Assembly: GCF_001424405.1 (NCBI RefSeq)
Contig: NZ_LMPS01000006.1
Coordinates: 688,293 to 725,938 of the forward strand
Direction of reading: 5' to 3'
DNA length: 37,646 nucleotides
Source of the DNA: Dyadobacter sp. Leaf189
GTDB taxonomy: Bacteria > Bacteroidota > Bacteroidia > Cytophagales > Spirosomataceae
Under the pieces are notes generated by a model that worked only from the letters and a program-made list of their open reading frames with translations, was not told where the DNA came from and did no database searches. Shown piece after piece: positions 1 through 9,357 of this stretch. The position numbers and the translations under genes were made by a program. Every line of letters starts with the position of its first letter. Positions within the stretch are counted from its first letter, which is position 1.

Positions 1-1972
1 CCAGCCATAAATTGCCCGCCGGGTCGGCCAGGATGCTTTCAACATCATTGTCCGGCACAAGGTGCTGGTACCTCCGGATCGTCTCTTTGCCGTTTTCGAC
101 AGATAGCCGATGTAAACCACCGCCTATCGTCCCGATCCAGATATTGCCTTTCCGGTCGCGCAGCAGCGGCCACGCAAAGTCCGCCTGCAGGCTGTTCATA
201 TTAGCAGGATCATGCTTGAACTGGTTGAGCAAAAGCAGCTTTCCACCACGGTACGCCAATTTCAGTACGCCCTGGTCGGCCGTACTTGCCCAGATCACAT
301 CCCGGCTGGGATCGATTAACAGAAAGCTGATATCGCTGGTGGGCAATGGACTGTTGAACCGGTTGAAGCTCCTGATCAACCTGCCCGTCCGTGAAAACAG
401 GTTCAAGCCACCCCCGAAGGTACCTACCCACACATTCCCATGCTGATCCGTCACAATCCGTTCAATGCTCATGTTGTTCCAGGGCATGAGGCCGGTGCCT
501 GTCCGCACAGCTACCGGGGCTTTTTGCCCGTCTGCCGCACTGAGGTAAAGTCCGGCGTAACGCGTGCCTATCCACATCTGACCATCGATCAGGCAAAAGC
601 TCGATACGTCTGTACCCGTCACATTTCCACCACCGGCGCGACTCAGGAAATTGCGGTAGGTGCCCGTCTTTTCGTCATAAACAGAGTACCCGTTCCGTGT
701 ACCGATCCAGAGCTGCCCGCGGGAATCGTCGCGCGCAATTGCATTGACAAAGTTGTTGCTGAGGGTAGTTCTTTCAGAAACCTCACGGTTAAGGTGGTGA
801 AAACCTTTGGGTTGAAGCCTGATCTTATTTACGCCTCCGGCCGAAGCTGCCAGCCAGAGGTTACCGAAGGAATCTTCCGTGATCTGGTGAATGCGGCCCG
901 AGTTGATGCTTTGCGGGTCAGTATCTTTGGGTGCGTAGTGATGCACACCCGACGCTCCTGGCGCGGCGAGGTAGTTGTCCACATCTTCGATCATGCTCAA
1001 CCCGAAATCGGAGCCTATCCAGAGCCGGCCGAAAGAATCGGAATACAGGCACTGGATCCCGTGGAAAAGCTGCGGCAACCTGATAGCATTACCGGCTTGC
1101 CCGGCATTGCCGGCAGACAGGCGGTACACATAGTTGTTGGATGCGATCCAGAAGTTACCTCGCCTATCTTTACTCAGTACACGAATATCACTTTCTGTAA
1201 TATGATTATTCCTGGAAGCTTGACGTACATATCCACCCTCCTTTGCATGGGGATCAAGCTCCCAGAGACCCTCTCCCGGCGTGCCGATCCAGAGCTTACC
1301 GGCCGGACTCAGGACCAGGGAAGTTGCATCAAAGTTGGCTGCGCCTGATTGGCCCAGGACCACCCGGCTCAGTCTGGAAACCGCACCATCACCGTCCAGT
1401 GTCAAAACAAAAACGCCGTGACTGAATGTCGCCACCCACAACTGGCCTGCTTTGTCCATTACGATGGACCGCACATTGCTGCGGTTCAGCTCGAAGATAG
1501 CCTGACCCGAAGGACCGGATTTGTCTTTGTAAATGGGTCTTACAAACTGGTCTTTCCCCGGATCATAAAAATACAAACCCGCATTTTCAGTCCCTGCCCA
1601 GAGCTTGCCCCGCGTATCCACCGACAGCAGTTGCATCCTGTTCGTTGCCACGCCGGTAGGCTCACTGGCAGGCAGCTGGTAGTGTTTGAGATCATAGCCA
1701 TCGTAACGATCTATCCCGTTATTTGTACCAATCCATATAAATCCGCTGCTTCCCTGCACGACCGTCATAGCGTCGCTATGCGCGAGTCCGTCGTCAACCG
1801 TAATGTGCTCAAAACGGAAGCGCGGCGCATTGCTTTGCGCCCTTGTACCTTGACCTGAACTGAGAAAAATCAGTAAAAAAGACAAGTACCAAAACCCCTT
1901 TTTCACCTCTGCGCCTGCGTATTGCCAGCGCATTCTCCTCACGTATCTGCTTCCCGTTATCCTGCTCCTCAT
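1..1972 (-). CDS. Two-component-type beta-propeller sensor protein, N-terminal part (3' end outside window)
   Basis: I read this open frame by hand on the minus strand: ATG at 1972, open through 657 codons to the window edge. The N-terminus has a basic stretch followed by a hydrophobic segment ending near TRAQS, which suggests a signal peptide or anchor. A second Met at codon 14 (1933) is an alternative start that would give a more usual signal peptide. After it come many repeats of the form GxxWIGTxxGGL (for example GNIWIGTIGGGLHRL and GNVWVGTFGGGLNLF), the signature of two-component regulator propellers. In this family the periplasmic propellers sense a ligand and the C-terminal half is a histidine kinase, hybrid kinase or GGDEF/AraC output. 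That half lies outside the window, so the output type is unknown. The gene is divergent from susC, which fits a local regulator of that operon (inference). Confidence 0.85.
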   Translation of the reverse strand, partial: MRSRITGSRYVRRMRWQYAGAEVKKGFWYLSFLLIFLSSGQGTRAQSNAPRFRFEHITVDDGLAHSDAMTVVQGSSGFIWIGTNNGIDRYDGYDLKHYQLPASEPTGVATNRMQLLSVDTRGKLWAGTENAGLYFYDPGKDQFVRPIYKDKSGPSGQAIFELNRSNVRSIVMDKAGQLWVATFSHGVFVLTLDGDGAVSRLSRVVLGQSGAANFDATSLVLSPAGKLWIGTPGEGLWELDPHAKEGGYVRQASRNNHITESDIRVLSKDRRGNFWIASNNYVYRLSAGNAGQAGNAIRLPQLFHGIQCLYSDSFGRLWIGSDFGLSMIEDVDNYLAAPGASGVHHYAPKDTDPQSINSGRIHQITEDSFGNLWLAASAGGVNKIRLQPKGFHHLNREVSERTTLSNNFVNAIARDDSRGQLWIGTRNGYSVYDEKTGTYRNFLSRAGGGNVTGTDVSSFCLIDGQMWIGTRYAGLYLSAADGQKAPVAVRTGTGLMPWNNMSIERIVTDQHGNVWVGTFGGGLNLFSRTGRLIRSFNRFNSPLPTSDISFLLIDPSRDVIWASTADQGVLKLAYRGGKLLLLNQFKHDPANMNSLQADFAWPLLRDRKGNIWIGTIGGGLHRLSVENGKETIRRYQHLVPDNDVESILADPAGNLWL

Positions 1973-2043
1973 TTTTAAAAATCTTCAAAAAATTTCAACC
2001 CGCCTGCCTGATTTCACCCGGAATCTGACGAAAAACACCCGCT

Positions 2044-2070
2044 TTGAACATTCCCGCTTCTCTAATTTTG
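2044..2070 (+). promoter_or_regulatory. Putative Bacteroidota-type promoter of susCD
   Basis: TAATTTTG at 2063-2070 matches the TAnnTTTG -7 consensus of Bacteroidota exactly. A TTG lies at 2044-2046, 16 nt upstream, slightly closer than the usual 17-23. It would give a leader of about 130 nt before susC. The motif match is seen directly; promoter function is inferred. Confidence 0.4.
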
Positions 2071-2207
2071 AATAATTCGAATGATTATTTGACCATTTGG
2101 CTAAAACGTCATTTTACATCTGCTAAGTAAGTAGTTGTTCTGACAAATGCCATAATTGTCCTTTTCCCAGAATACCCAATTTTTTACCCAAACCGAATTT
2201 CTAACCA

Positions 2208-5200
2208 ATGAAAAGAAAACTACTCCATCTTTTTGGCAGGACGGGAGTGTTGATGCTCATGCTAGCTGCATTGATGTCGTCGACAGCCTTATATGCCCAG
2301 ACAGTAAAAGTGGAAGGAACCGTCACAGATGCTCAGGGCCCGTTGCCGGGTGTGAGCGTAGTCGTTAAAGGAACTTCTACCGGCACGATCACAGACGCCA
2401 GCGGGATTTACAAGCTGGACGCGGCCGACAATGCGGTGCTCGTGTTTACATTCATCGGCTACCAGGCACGCGAGATGAGCCTGACCGGACTCGCTCCAAA
2501 TGCAAACGGCACTTACTCACTGGATGTGGCGCTCGATAACGACAACAACAATCTTGAAGAAGTCGTTGTGGTTGGTTTCGGTACCCAAAAGAAGGTGAAC
2601 CTGACAGGAGCGGTCGCCACGGTTGACGCAAAGGCAATCGAGAACAGGCCGGTACGTAATGCAACCCAGGCTTTACAGGGCTTGGTTACAGGTTTGAACA
2701 TTTCTCAAAACAACGGTTCCCTTGAAAGTAACCCCAGCATTAATATCCGTGGTACGGGTACCATCGGCAACTCTTCTTCCAGTCCGCTTATCATGGTCGA
2801 TGGAATGGAGGGTTCGCTGAATGCGATCAACCCGCAGGATATCGAGAGCATTTCGGTGCTTAAAGATGCAGCTGCTGCGGCTGTGTACGGGTCTCGCGCC
2901 GCATTCGGGGTAATCCTTGTTACTACTAAAAAAGGAAAAGCCGGAAAGTTGTCTGTCAACTACAACAACAGCTTTCGCTCGACTACGCCGGTACTGATGC
3001 CGAAGATGATGGATTCGTACACTTTTGCATTGTATTTCAACGACGCAGGACAGAATGGAGGCAGCGCGCCGCATTTCAATACAGAGCATTTACAGCGGAT
3101 CCGCGATTACCAGAGTGGCACCCTTCAAAATTCAGTGATCGTGAACCCGAACAATGCAGCTTACTGGGCTGACGGTTACGGCTACGGCAATGCGAATGTG
3201 GACTGGTACAAGGAAATGTTCAGAAATAGGACATTGTCTCAGGAGCACAATTTCAGTCTGAGCGGCGGAAGCGAGAAAACGCAGGTGTATATCTCCGGAA
3301 ACTACATGGGACAGCAGGGATTGATGCGCTTCAACCAGGACGATTTTACACGTTACGGCGCTACTGCGAAGATCAACACCAAGCTCACGGACCAACTTTC
3401 TGTGAACTACAGCACGCGTTTTATCCGTGAAGACTACAACCGCCCGTCTAACCTGACGAATGGTTTTTACCAGGACCTGGGTCGCCAGGGTTGGCCGACT
3501 TTGCCGCTCTACGATCCGAATGGATTCCTGTTCAGCTCGCCATCGCCTGCATTGGGAATGGCCGAGGGAGGTAAGGACCGCAACCAGACCGACTTTCTGT
3601 ACCAGCAACTGCAAATGGTTTTTGAACCTGTAAAAGGCTGGAAAACTTTCGGTGAGGTAAACTACCGGACACGCAACGACTTCCGTCACTGGGATGTGCA
3701 GAAAACGTACAACCACGATGTCAACGGAAATCCGTACGTATATAACAACAACTCGGAAGTGTACGAATATGCGAATAAGGAGAACTACTTCAACGCAAAC
3801 CTGTACTCGGAATATAGCCTGACACTTGCTAATAAGCATTTCTTCAAGCTGATGGGCGGCTTCCAGACCGAGCTGACGAAGTACCGCAACCTGAGCGCAC
3901 AGCGTAACGGAGTGATCGTGGCTTCGCTGCCTACGATTGCAACTACGAGCGGTACCGATGCAAATGGGGTTGCTGTACCACCTTCGGTAACGGGCTTGTA
4001 CCACCGCTGGGCCACAGCCGGCTTCTTCGGAAGGTTGAACTACGATTACGACGGCAAGTACCTGCTTGAAGCCAACCTGCGTTACGACGGATCGTCACGT
4101 TACCGCGCCGAGCAGCGCTGGAACCTGTTCCCGTCTGTTTCCGTGGGCTGGAATGTAGCGAGAGAGAAGTTCTTCGAGGATAATATTTCCTTTATCAACA
4201 CCCTTAAATTCCGCGCATCGTATGGCCAGCTGGGTAACCAGAAACCTGCCGACGGATCCACCGATTTTTACCCGACTTACGTAACAATGCCGGTAGGTAC
4301 TGCCAACGGATCGTGGCTGATTAATGGGGTAAGACCAAATACGGCCAGTGCTCCCGGCCTGATCAGCTCTACACTGACATGGGAAACGATCAAAAGCTAT
4401 GACCTGGGCCTTGACTGGGGAATGCTCGGGAACAGACTTACGGGCTCGTTCGACTGGTTCCAGCGCAAGACGCTCAACATGGTAGGTCCGGCTCCTACCC
4501 TGCCTGTGATCCTGGGAACCGGCGTGCCGCAGACCAACAACACCGACTTGAAAACGCAGGGATTCGAGTTTGAAATCGCCTGGAACGATCGCCTTAAAAA
4601 TGACCTGGGCTACAATGTACGTTTGCTGCTATCCGACTACCAGACTACGATTACAAGATATCCCAACGAAACAAATGACCTCGGCCGCTATCGGGAAGGT
4701 CAGAAAATGGGTGATATCTGGGGTTATACCACGCTCGGCATTGCCAAGTCACAGGAAGAAATGGACGCGCACCTGGCAACCCTTTCAAATGGCGGTCAAA
4801 GCGCTTTTGGTTCGCAATGGGCAGCAGGTGACATTATGTACGCTGACTTGAATGGCGACGGTATCATCAACTCAGGTGCAAACACCCTTGCCAACCCGGG
4901 CGACCAGCGTAAGATCGGTAACAGCACACCGAGGTACACCATTGGTGCAGACATTAACCTGGACTGGAAAGGTTTCGATTTCCGCGCATTCATCCAGGGT
5001 GTGCTGAAACGGGATTACTGGCAGGGCAGCTACTTCTTCTGGGGAGCTACCGACAATATCTGGTGGTCAACAGGATTTGTAGACCATGCCGATTACTTCC
5101 GTGCTGATGCCAACCACCCGCTGGGACAAAACCTGGATCCATATTATCCACGGCCAACATTCGGTACCAGCAAAAACAAGCAGACCCAGACACGGTACCT

Positions 5201-5435
5201 GCAGGATGCATCTTACCTGCGTTTGAAGAACCTTCAACTGGGTTATACCATTCCGCAAACCATTACCCAAAAGGCCGGCATTCAGAAGCTCCGCATTTAT
5301 TTCTCGGGCGAGAATGTGCTTACAAAAACCAAAATGGCGAAAATGTTTGACCCTGAAACCATCGACGGAGGCTCAGGCGGAAGTGTGTATCCATTGTCAA
5401 AAGTTTACTCGGCAGGTTTAAGTATTACCTTATAA
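2208..5435 (+). CDS. SusC/RagA-family TonB-dependent outer-membrane transporter
   Basis: The 1075-residue product has the full SusC layout. A signal peptide covers residues 1-31 (ending STALYAQ). A carboxypeptidase-regulatory-like domain of about 60 residues follows (VEGTVTDAQGPLPGVSVVVK, with the typical GYQ near its end). The TonB-box/plug region begins with NLEEVVVVGFGTQKK and contains the usual IMVDGMEG, IESISVLKDAAAAAVYGSRA-type signatures. A long beta-barrel ends in an aromatic-poor strand, SAGLSITL. It would import an oligomeric nutrient through the outer membrane using TonB energy, with the SusD protein 10 nt downstream as lid. No glycosidase, sulfatase or peptidase accompanies the pair in the window, so the substrate cannot be named. 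Length and motifs are normal and there is no frameshift. Confidence 0.96.
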   Translation: MKRKLLHLFGRTGVLMLMLAALMSSTALYAQTVKVEGTVTDAQGPLPGVSVVVKGTSTGTITDASGIYKLDAADNAVLVFTFIGYQAREMSLTGLAPNANGTYSLDVALDNDNNNLEEVVVVGFGTQKKVNLTGAVATVDAKAIENRPVRNATQALQGLVTGLNISQNNGSLESNPSINIRGTGTIGNSSSSPLIMVDGMEGSLNAINPQDIESISVLKDAAAAAVYGSRAAFGVILVTTKKGKAGKLSVNYNNSFRSTTPVLMPKMMDSYTFALYFNDAGQNGGSAPHFNTEHLQRIRDYQSGTLQNSVIVNPNNAAYWADGYGYGNANVDWYKEMFRNRTLSQEHNFSLSGGSEKTQVYISGNYMGQQGLMRFNQDDFTRYGATAKINTKLTDQLSVNYSTRFIREDYNRPSNLTNGFYQDLGRQGWPTLPLYDPNGFLFSSPSPALGMAEGGKDRNQTDFLYQQLQMVFEPVKGWKTFGEVNYRTRNDFRHWDVQKTYNHDVNGNPYVYNNNSEVYEYANKENYFNANLYSEYSLTLANKHFFKLMGGFQTELTKYRNLSAQRNGVIVASLPTIATTSGTDANGVAVPPSVTGLYHRWATAGFFGRLNYDYDGKYLLEANLRYDGSSRYRAEQRWNLFPSVSVGWNVAREKFFEDNISFINTLKFRASYGQLGNQKPADGSTDFYPTYVTMPVGTANGSWLINGVRPNTASAPGLISSTLTWETIKSYDLGLDWGMLGNRLTGSFDWFQRKTLNMVGPAPTLPVILGTGVPQTNNTDLKTQGFEFEIAWNDRLKNDLGYNVRLLLSDYQTTITRYPNETNDLGRYREGQKMGDIWGYTTLGIAKSQEEMDAHLATLSNGGQSAFGSQWAAGDIMYADLNGDGIINSGANTLANPGDQRKIGNSTPRYTIGADINLDWKGFDFRAFIQGVLKRDYWQGSYFFWGATDNIWWSTGFVDHADYFRADANHPLGQNLDPYYPRPTFGTSKNKQTQTRYLQDASYLRLKNLQLGYTIPQTITQKAGIQKLRIYFSGENVLTKTKMAKMFDPETIDGGSGGSVYPLSKVYSAGLSITL

Positions 5436-5445
5436 ATCAGACACA

Positions 5446-7440
5446 ATGAATTTCCTCAGATATAAAAAATTAAGTGCTTTCGTGATTGGGCTGACGGGGC
5501 TCGTGGCTGTGTCCTGCAACGATTACCTCGATCAGGCGCCTCTTTCCAGCATTACCCCCGACTCTTACCTTAACGAAGAGTCACAGCTCGCAGCTTATGC
5601 CGTGGCGCGCTACACAGATGTGCTTCCTTCACATGCAAACTGGTCTTTCGGCACCTTTGGAATAGACGCGAACACCGACAATATGGCGATACCGGCGCTT
5701 GACAACAAATACATGCCCGGCTTGTGGCGTGTTGGGTCAACGGAGGGAGACTGGGGCTTTACCAACATTTTCCAGCTCAATTACTTCCTGCAAACTGTGG
5801 TGCCAAGCCTGAAAAACGGTCAGCTTACGGGCAGCGACGCCAATATCCGCCATTACATCGGTGAGGTGTATTTCCTGCGTGCATTTGAGTATTTCAAAAA
5901 GTTACAGGCACTGGGCGACTTCCCGATCCTGCGTACTACCTTACCTGACCAGCAGGCTGCATTGGTTGCCGCGAGCAAGCGCAGTCCGCGCAACGAGGTA
6001 GCCCGCTTTATCATTTCAGATCTGGACTCGGCTGCTTTGTTAATGCAGAATGTCCCGCCGGTAGGAGGCTCCAACCGCATTTCCAAGAAAGTAGCACAGC
6101 TGGTGAAATCGCGCGTGGCTTTATATGAAGGTACCTGGCTGAAATATTTCAAAGGAACGGCATTCGTCCCCAAAGGTCCTGAATGGCCGGGCGCAACCAA
6201 GCCTGAGGGCGCATCCTACAATTTCCCGTCGGGGAGCATAGAAGGCGAGATCGAGTATTTCCTGACGCAGGCGATGGCGGCTTCCAAGGAAGTGGCTTCA
6301 AGCACGCCGCTTGTAACGAATACAGGGATCATTCTTTCAGCCAATAATGAAAACCCTTATTTCAATATGTTCAGCGCGGAAAACATGTCTTCTTACGGCG
6401 AGGTGTTGCTTTGGAGACAGTACAACCGCACACTCGTTACGCACAATGTACCTGTAAATGCACAGGCTGGAAACTATGCGGTTGGTTTGACAAGAAGTAT
6501 GGTCGAAAGCTTTTTAATGGCGAACGGATTGCCGATTTATGCAGCAGGAAGTGGCTACAAAGGGGATGATTATATTACCAATGTAAGAGCAGATCGCGAC
6601 GGCAGGCTGAACCTTTTCCTGAAAGAACCAGGTCAGAAAAATGTGCTGCTCAACCTCGCGCTGGGCTCGCACGCTACCGAGATAGAACCTACTCCTATGA
6701 TCTGGGAATCGAGCTATGAGAAGAAGTACACGACTGGCTATTCGATCCGCAAGGGCTTGACTTACGATGGTATTTATGCAGGCAATGGAAACGGTTACAC
6801 GGGATCGATCACATTCCGTGCCGTGGAAGCTTACCTCAACTATATGGAAGCTTGTTACGAGAAAAACGGATCGCTCGACGGAGATGCGATCAGCTACTGG
6901 CAGCAGATCCGGGCGCGTGCAAAAGTGAGCACGGATATCGACAAAACGATTGCAGCTACGCAAATGACGAAGGAAGCCTCGGACTGGGGATCGTATTCTG
7001 CAAACCGTCAGGTATCCCCTATGCTGTACAATATCCGCCGCGAGCGCCGGAATGAGCTGATGGCGGAAGGATTGCGTTTTATGGACCTGAAAAGATGGCG
7101 TGCAATGGACCAGATGATCAACACACCTTACCACGTGGAAGGATTTAAATTGTGGGGACCGATGAAATCGTGGTACACTGCTGCGCAGCTTACTTACGGT
7201 GCTACTACCAACAACGCGGTGGTATCTGATCCGGCATTGAGCACTTACCTAAGACCACACGAAATCCGCAGCAATGCAGATTCGTATAAGGGTACAAGGT
7301 GGGCGATGGCGCATTACCTGAGCCCGATCGCAGCGCAGCACTTTACAATTACCGCCACCGGTGGAGACGCGACTACCTCTCCTATTTACCAGAATCCGGG
7401 CTGGACTACAACCGCAGGCTCTGCGCCGATCGGTTATTGA
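5446..7440 (+). CDS. SusD/RagB-family nutrient-binding outer-membrane lipoprotein
   Basis: The 664-residue product starts with a lipoprotein signal: basic MNFLRYKK, a hydrophobic stretch, and a lipobox ending AVSC with Cys24 as the lipidated residue, followed by NDYLDQAP, a common SusD mature N-terminus. The rest shows SusD features: a helical TPR-like section (HYIGEVYFLRAFEYFKKLQA) and the conserved C-terminal block RRERRNELMAEGLRFMDLKR. SusD proteins cap the SusC barrel and bind the substrate on the cell surface. The gene follows susC after 10 nt, clearly in one operon, and a hairpin terminator starts 18 nt after the stop. It is somewhat long for SusD (usually about 500-600 residues). Confidence 0.95.
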   Translation: MNFLRYKKLSAFVIGLTGLVAVSCNDYLDQAPLSSITPDSYLNEESQLAAYAVARYTDVLPSHANWSFGTFGIDANTDNMAIPALDNKYMPGLWRVGSTEGDWGFTNIFQLNYFLQTVVPSLKNGQLTGSDANIRHYIGEVYFLRAFEYFKKLQALGDFPILRTTLPDQQAALVAASKRSPRNEVARFIISDLDSAALLMQNVPPVGGSNRISKKVAQLVKSRVALYEGTWLKYFKGTAFVPKGPEWPGATKPEGASYNFPSGSIEGEIEYFLTQAMAASKEVASSTPLVTNTGIILSANNENPYFNMFSAENMSSYGEVLLWRQYNRTLVTHNVPVNAQAGNYAVGLTRSMVESFLMANGLPIYAAGSGYKGDDYITNVRADRDGRLNLFLKEPGQKNVLLNLALGSHATEIEPTPMIWESSYEKKYTTGYSIRKGLTYDGIYAGNGNGYTGSITFRAVEAYLNYMEACYEKNGSLDGDAISYWQQIRARAKVSTDIDKTIAATQMTKEASDWGSYSANRQVSPMLYNIRRERRNELMAEGLRFMDLKRWRAMDQMINTPYHVEGFKLWGPMKSWYTAAQLTYGATTNNAVVSDPALSTYLRPHEIRSNADSYKGTRWAMAHYLSPIAAQHFTITATGGDATTSPIYQNPGWTTTAGSAPIGY

Positions 7441-7458
7441 TATCAGCATTGCTATTTT

Positions 7459-7496
7459 GAAAAAGAGGGTTGCCAGAACTGGTGACCCTCTTTTTC
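7459..7496 (+). terminator. Rho-independent-type terminator of susCD
   Basis: Twelve-base arms GAAAAAGAGGGT (7459-7470) and ACCCTCTTTTTC (7485-7496) are perfectly complementary. Between them CCAG-AA-CTGG forms a second stem, with two G-U wobbles linking the two. The right arm ends in a T-rich run. It lies directly after the susD stop. Confidence 0.85.
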
Positions 7497-7537
7497 ATTT
7501 CCGGCACATTGATTTGTTTCAGCATGTATTACCTTCG

Positions 7538-7578
7538 GCAGCTGGCCGCTCGCAGCTTGCCGCTCGCAGCTGCCGCCC
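7538..7578. repeat. Three imperfect tandem 14-nt GC-rich repeats
   Basis: The units are GCAGCTGGCCGCTC (7538-7551), GCAGCTTGCCGCTC (7552-7565) and a shortened GCAGCTGCCGCCC (7566-7578). They lie in the 157-nt gap between the susD terminator and the next gene. Each contains the palindrome AGCT or CAGCTG. Function unknown. Confidence 0.75.
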
Positions 7579-7653
7579 GTCGCGTGGAGAGAAAGCCTCA
7601 ACCCGCCCGGTATGAATATTGCATGACAATGCTAGTCACTTTAATAATTATGT

Positions 7654-9351
7654 ATGCCGCGTTTAGTTTCAGGTTTGATTATCGGCCTGGTTATTGCTTT
7701 ATATTTACTCTACAACCTCTTCTTTTCAGTTAATTTCCCATTCCAGGACGATTTCCTGATCATTCAGTTTATACAAGCTGCTTCCGAAGGCGGGTTTTCC
7801 TTTGATGTTGTGTTGCATCAAATGTTTCTGACTTTCAACGATCACAAAGCCACTACAATCCGGTTTATCGCGCTGGTTGAATATGCGCTCACAGGCCACC
7901 AGAATTTCAGGTTTTACATTGTATTGGTCTCACTGAACGTCATTTACATCTTTTCTTTCCTCTATATCCAATTCAGGAAGACCAAGCTCCCACTCTACTA
8001 TTTCATTCCTGCCCCGTTCCTTTTTTTCACCCCGCTGTTCCACGAAGTGTCAGGCTGGGCGCTCAATGGAATGCAGCATTCATTTCTGACTGCCTTTACG
8101 GTAACTGCTATTTTGCTCGCATCACGCAGGACTACCGTTACATTCTGGCTGGCAATGGTTTTTTGTTTGCTGGCCACATTCACGCATGGTAACGGGGTAC
8201 TTTCTTTTCCTGCCGTCGTGTTTTACTTTTTGTGTTTCAAAGATTTCAAAAAGGCAACCCTGGCTACGATTTCCATGATCGCGTGCCTTGCTATTTACCT
8301 CATCGGCTACGAGCGCGGGCAGGCGGGACATTTACCTACTGATCTGATCAGCATGCTTTCGTCCCTGTTTGGATTCATTGGTTCGAGTATGTCGCTGTGG
8401 GCAGGGAAAGAGTTATGGTCTGCGCTATGGGGTATCTTCATCGTTGGCATAATGCTGGTACTCACGCTGAAAGTAGCGGCGGTTTATTTCGATAAGCCGA
8501 GCTCCGTTAAACCGGGTTCTATCGAGCTGCTATCCCTATTTGCATTCATCTTCATCACGAGTGCGGTGATCGCGTTGTTCAGATCGTGGACAGGCTCAAC
8601 AATCGCAAGCCGTTTTCAGCTTTACGCAGCAATGTCGACGGTCATCTGCTACATCATACTCCTGGATTACACCTCATTTTTCAGAAAAAAGCAGGTTCTG
8701 ATCACCGTATCTGTCCTGAGCGTTTTCTACTGGATGTATGCACATTATGTATTTACTGCGACGGTAGCCTCAAAGAAAACGACTTACCTCGCCGATGTTT
8801 ACAACTGGAAAAATAACCGTGACATGTTTTCGGTTGAAAAAAGCATTACCCGCAATGCAGACTTCTATCTGAGGCCAGGTTATGAAAAAGGCTTCTTCCG
8901 CCTTCCCGAACCTGTAATCAGCGAGGCTGCACTCAACGAAATGTTTGCGAAGGGAGCAGGCGGAAAAACGGCTGATAAGATGTACCTGGAAGACTGGAAG
9001 GTAACCCGTATGGTAACGGAAGGGCCCGAGCTGTTGACGCACTACTTCGTGGGCAGCAACGACGAACCGTTCCGCAAATCTTTGCTGAGTGACCGTTTTC
9101 TGGTTTTGAAAAACGTTCAGGCCGGTGCGGTGCATTTGATGAATGCGAATGCCAAAGTGGAAGCCAGAAAGCAGATACTGACAACGGGCAATTACTATAA
9201 ACCCGGCTTCAACACCTTTCTGAGAAAGGATGATCTTGCGCCGGGCATATATCAGCTTGCTATCCTGGATGTGGATGTCTCTGGTGAAACACAGTTTTAT
9301 CTTCTTGACAAATCGCTGGTTGCAAAAGGTGGAGGGTTTACGTTGCAATAG
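7654..9351 (+). CDS. Polytopic membrane protein of unknown function (GT-C-like layout)
   Basis: The 565-residue product begins with a transmembrane segment (SGLIIGLVIALYLLYNLFF) and then NFPFQDDF, an acidic pair placed in the first extracytoplasmic loop. About nine or ten further hydrophobic helices follow up to roughly residue 370, then a soluble C-terminal region of about 190 residues. An SRF motif in a late loop (STIASRFQLYAA) resembles SRY motifs of large hypothetical membrane proteins. An acidic pair in the first loop after TM1 is typical of GT-C glycosyltransferases using lipid-linked sugars, so a cell-surface glycan role is possible, but I do not recognise a named family. The gene ends 6 nt before the convergent acetyltransferase. 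The start is the ATG at 7654; an ATG at 7650 is out of frame. Confidence 0.8.
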   Translation: MPRLVSGLIIGLVIALYLLYNLFFSVNFPFQDDFLIIQFIQAASEGGFSFDVVLHQMFLTFNDHKATTIRFIALVEYALTGHQNFRFYIVLVSLNVIYIFSFLYIQFRKTKLPLYYFIPAPFLFFTPLFHEVSGWALNGMQHSFLTAFTVTAILLASRRTTVTFWLAMVFCLLATFTHGNGVLSFPAVVFYFLCFKDFKKATLATISMIACLAIYLIGYERGQAGHLPTDLISMLSSLFGFIGSSMSLWAGKELWSALWGIFIVGIMLVLTLKVAAVYFDKPSSVKPGSIELLSLFAFIFITSAVIALFRSWTGSTIASRFQLYAAMSTVICYIILLDYTSFFRKKQVLITVSVLSVFYWMYAHYVFTATVASKKTTYLADVYNWKNNRDMFSVEKSITRNADFYLRPGYEKGFFRLPEPVISEAALNEMFAKGAGGKTADKMYLEDWKVTRMVTEGPELLTHYFVGSNDEPFRKSLLSDRFLVLKNVQAGAVHLMNANAKVEARKQILTTGNYYKPGFNTFLRKDDLAPGIYQLAILDVDVSGETQFYLLDKSLVAKGGGFTLQ

Positions 9352-9357
9352 CGGCGC

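Noticed and set aside
440..1348. 302-codon plus-strand frame
   Set aside because: It lies antisense to the propeller sensor, whose minus-strand frame is unbroken and full of family motifs; the plus-strand product has none.
3132..4004. 290-codon minus-strand frame inside susC
   Set aside because: Shadow of the susC barrel region; repetitive and without any recognisable domain.
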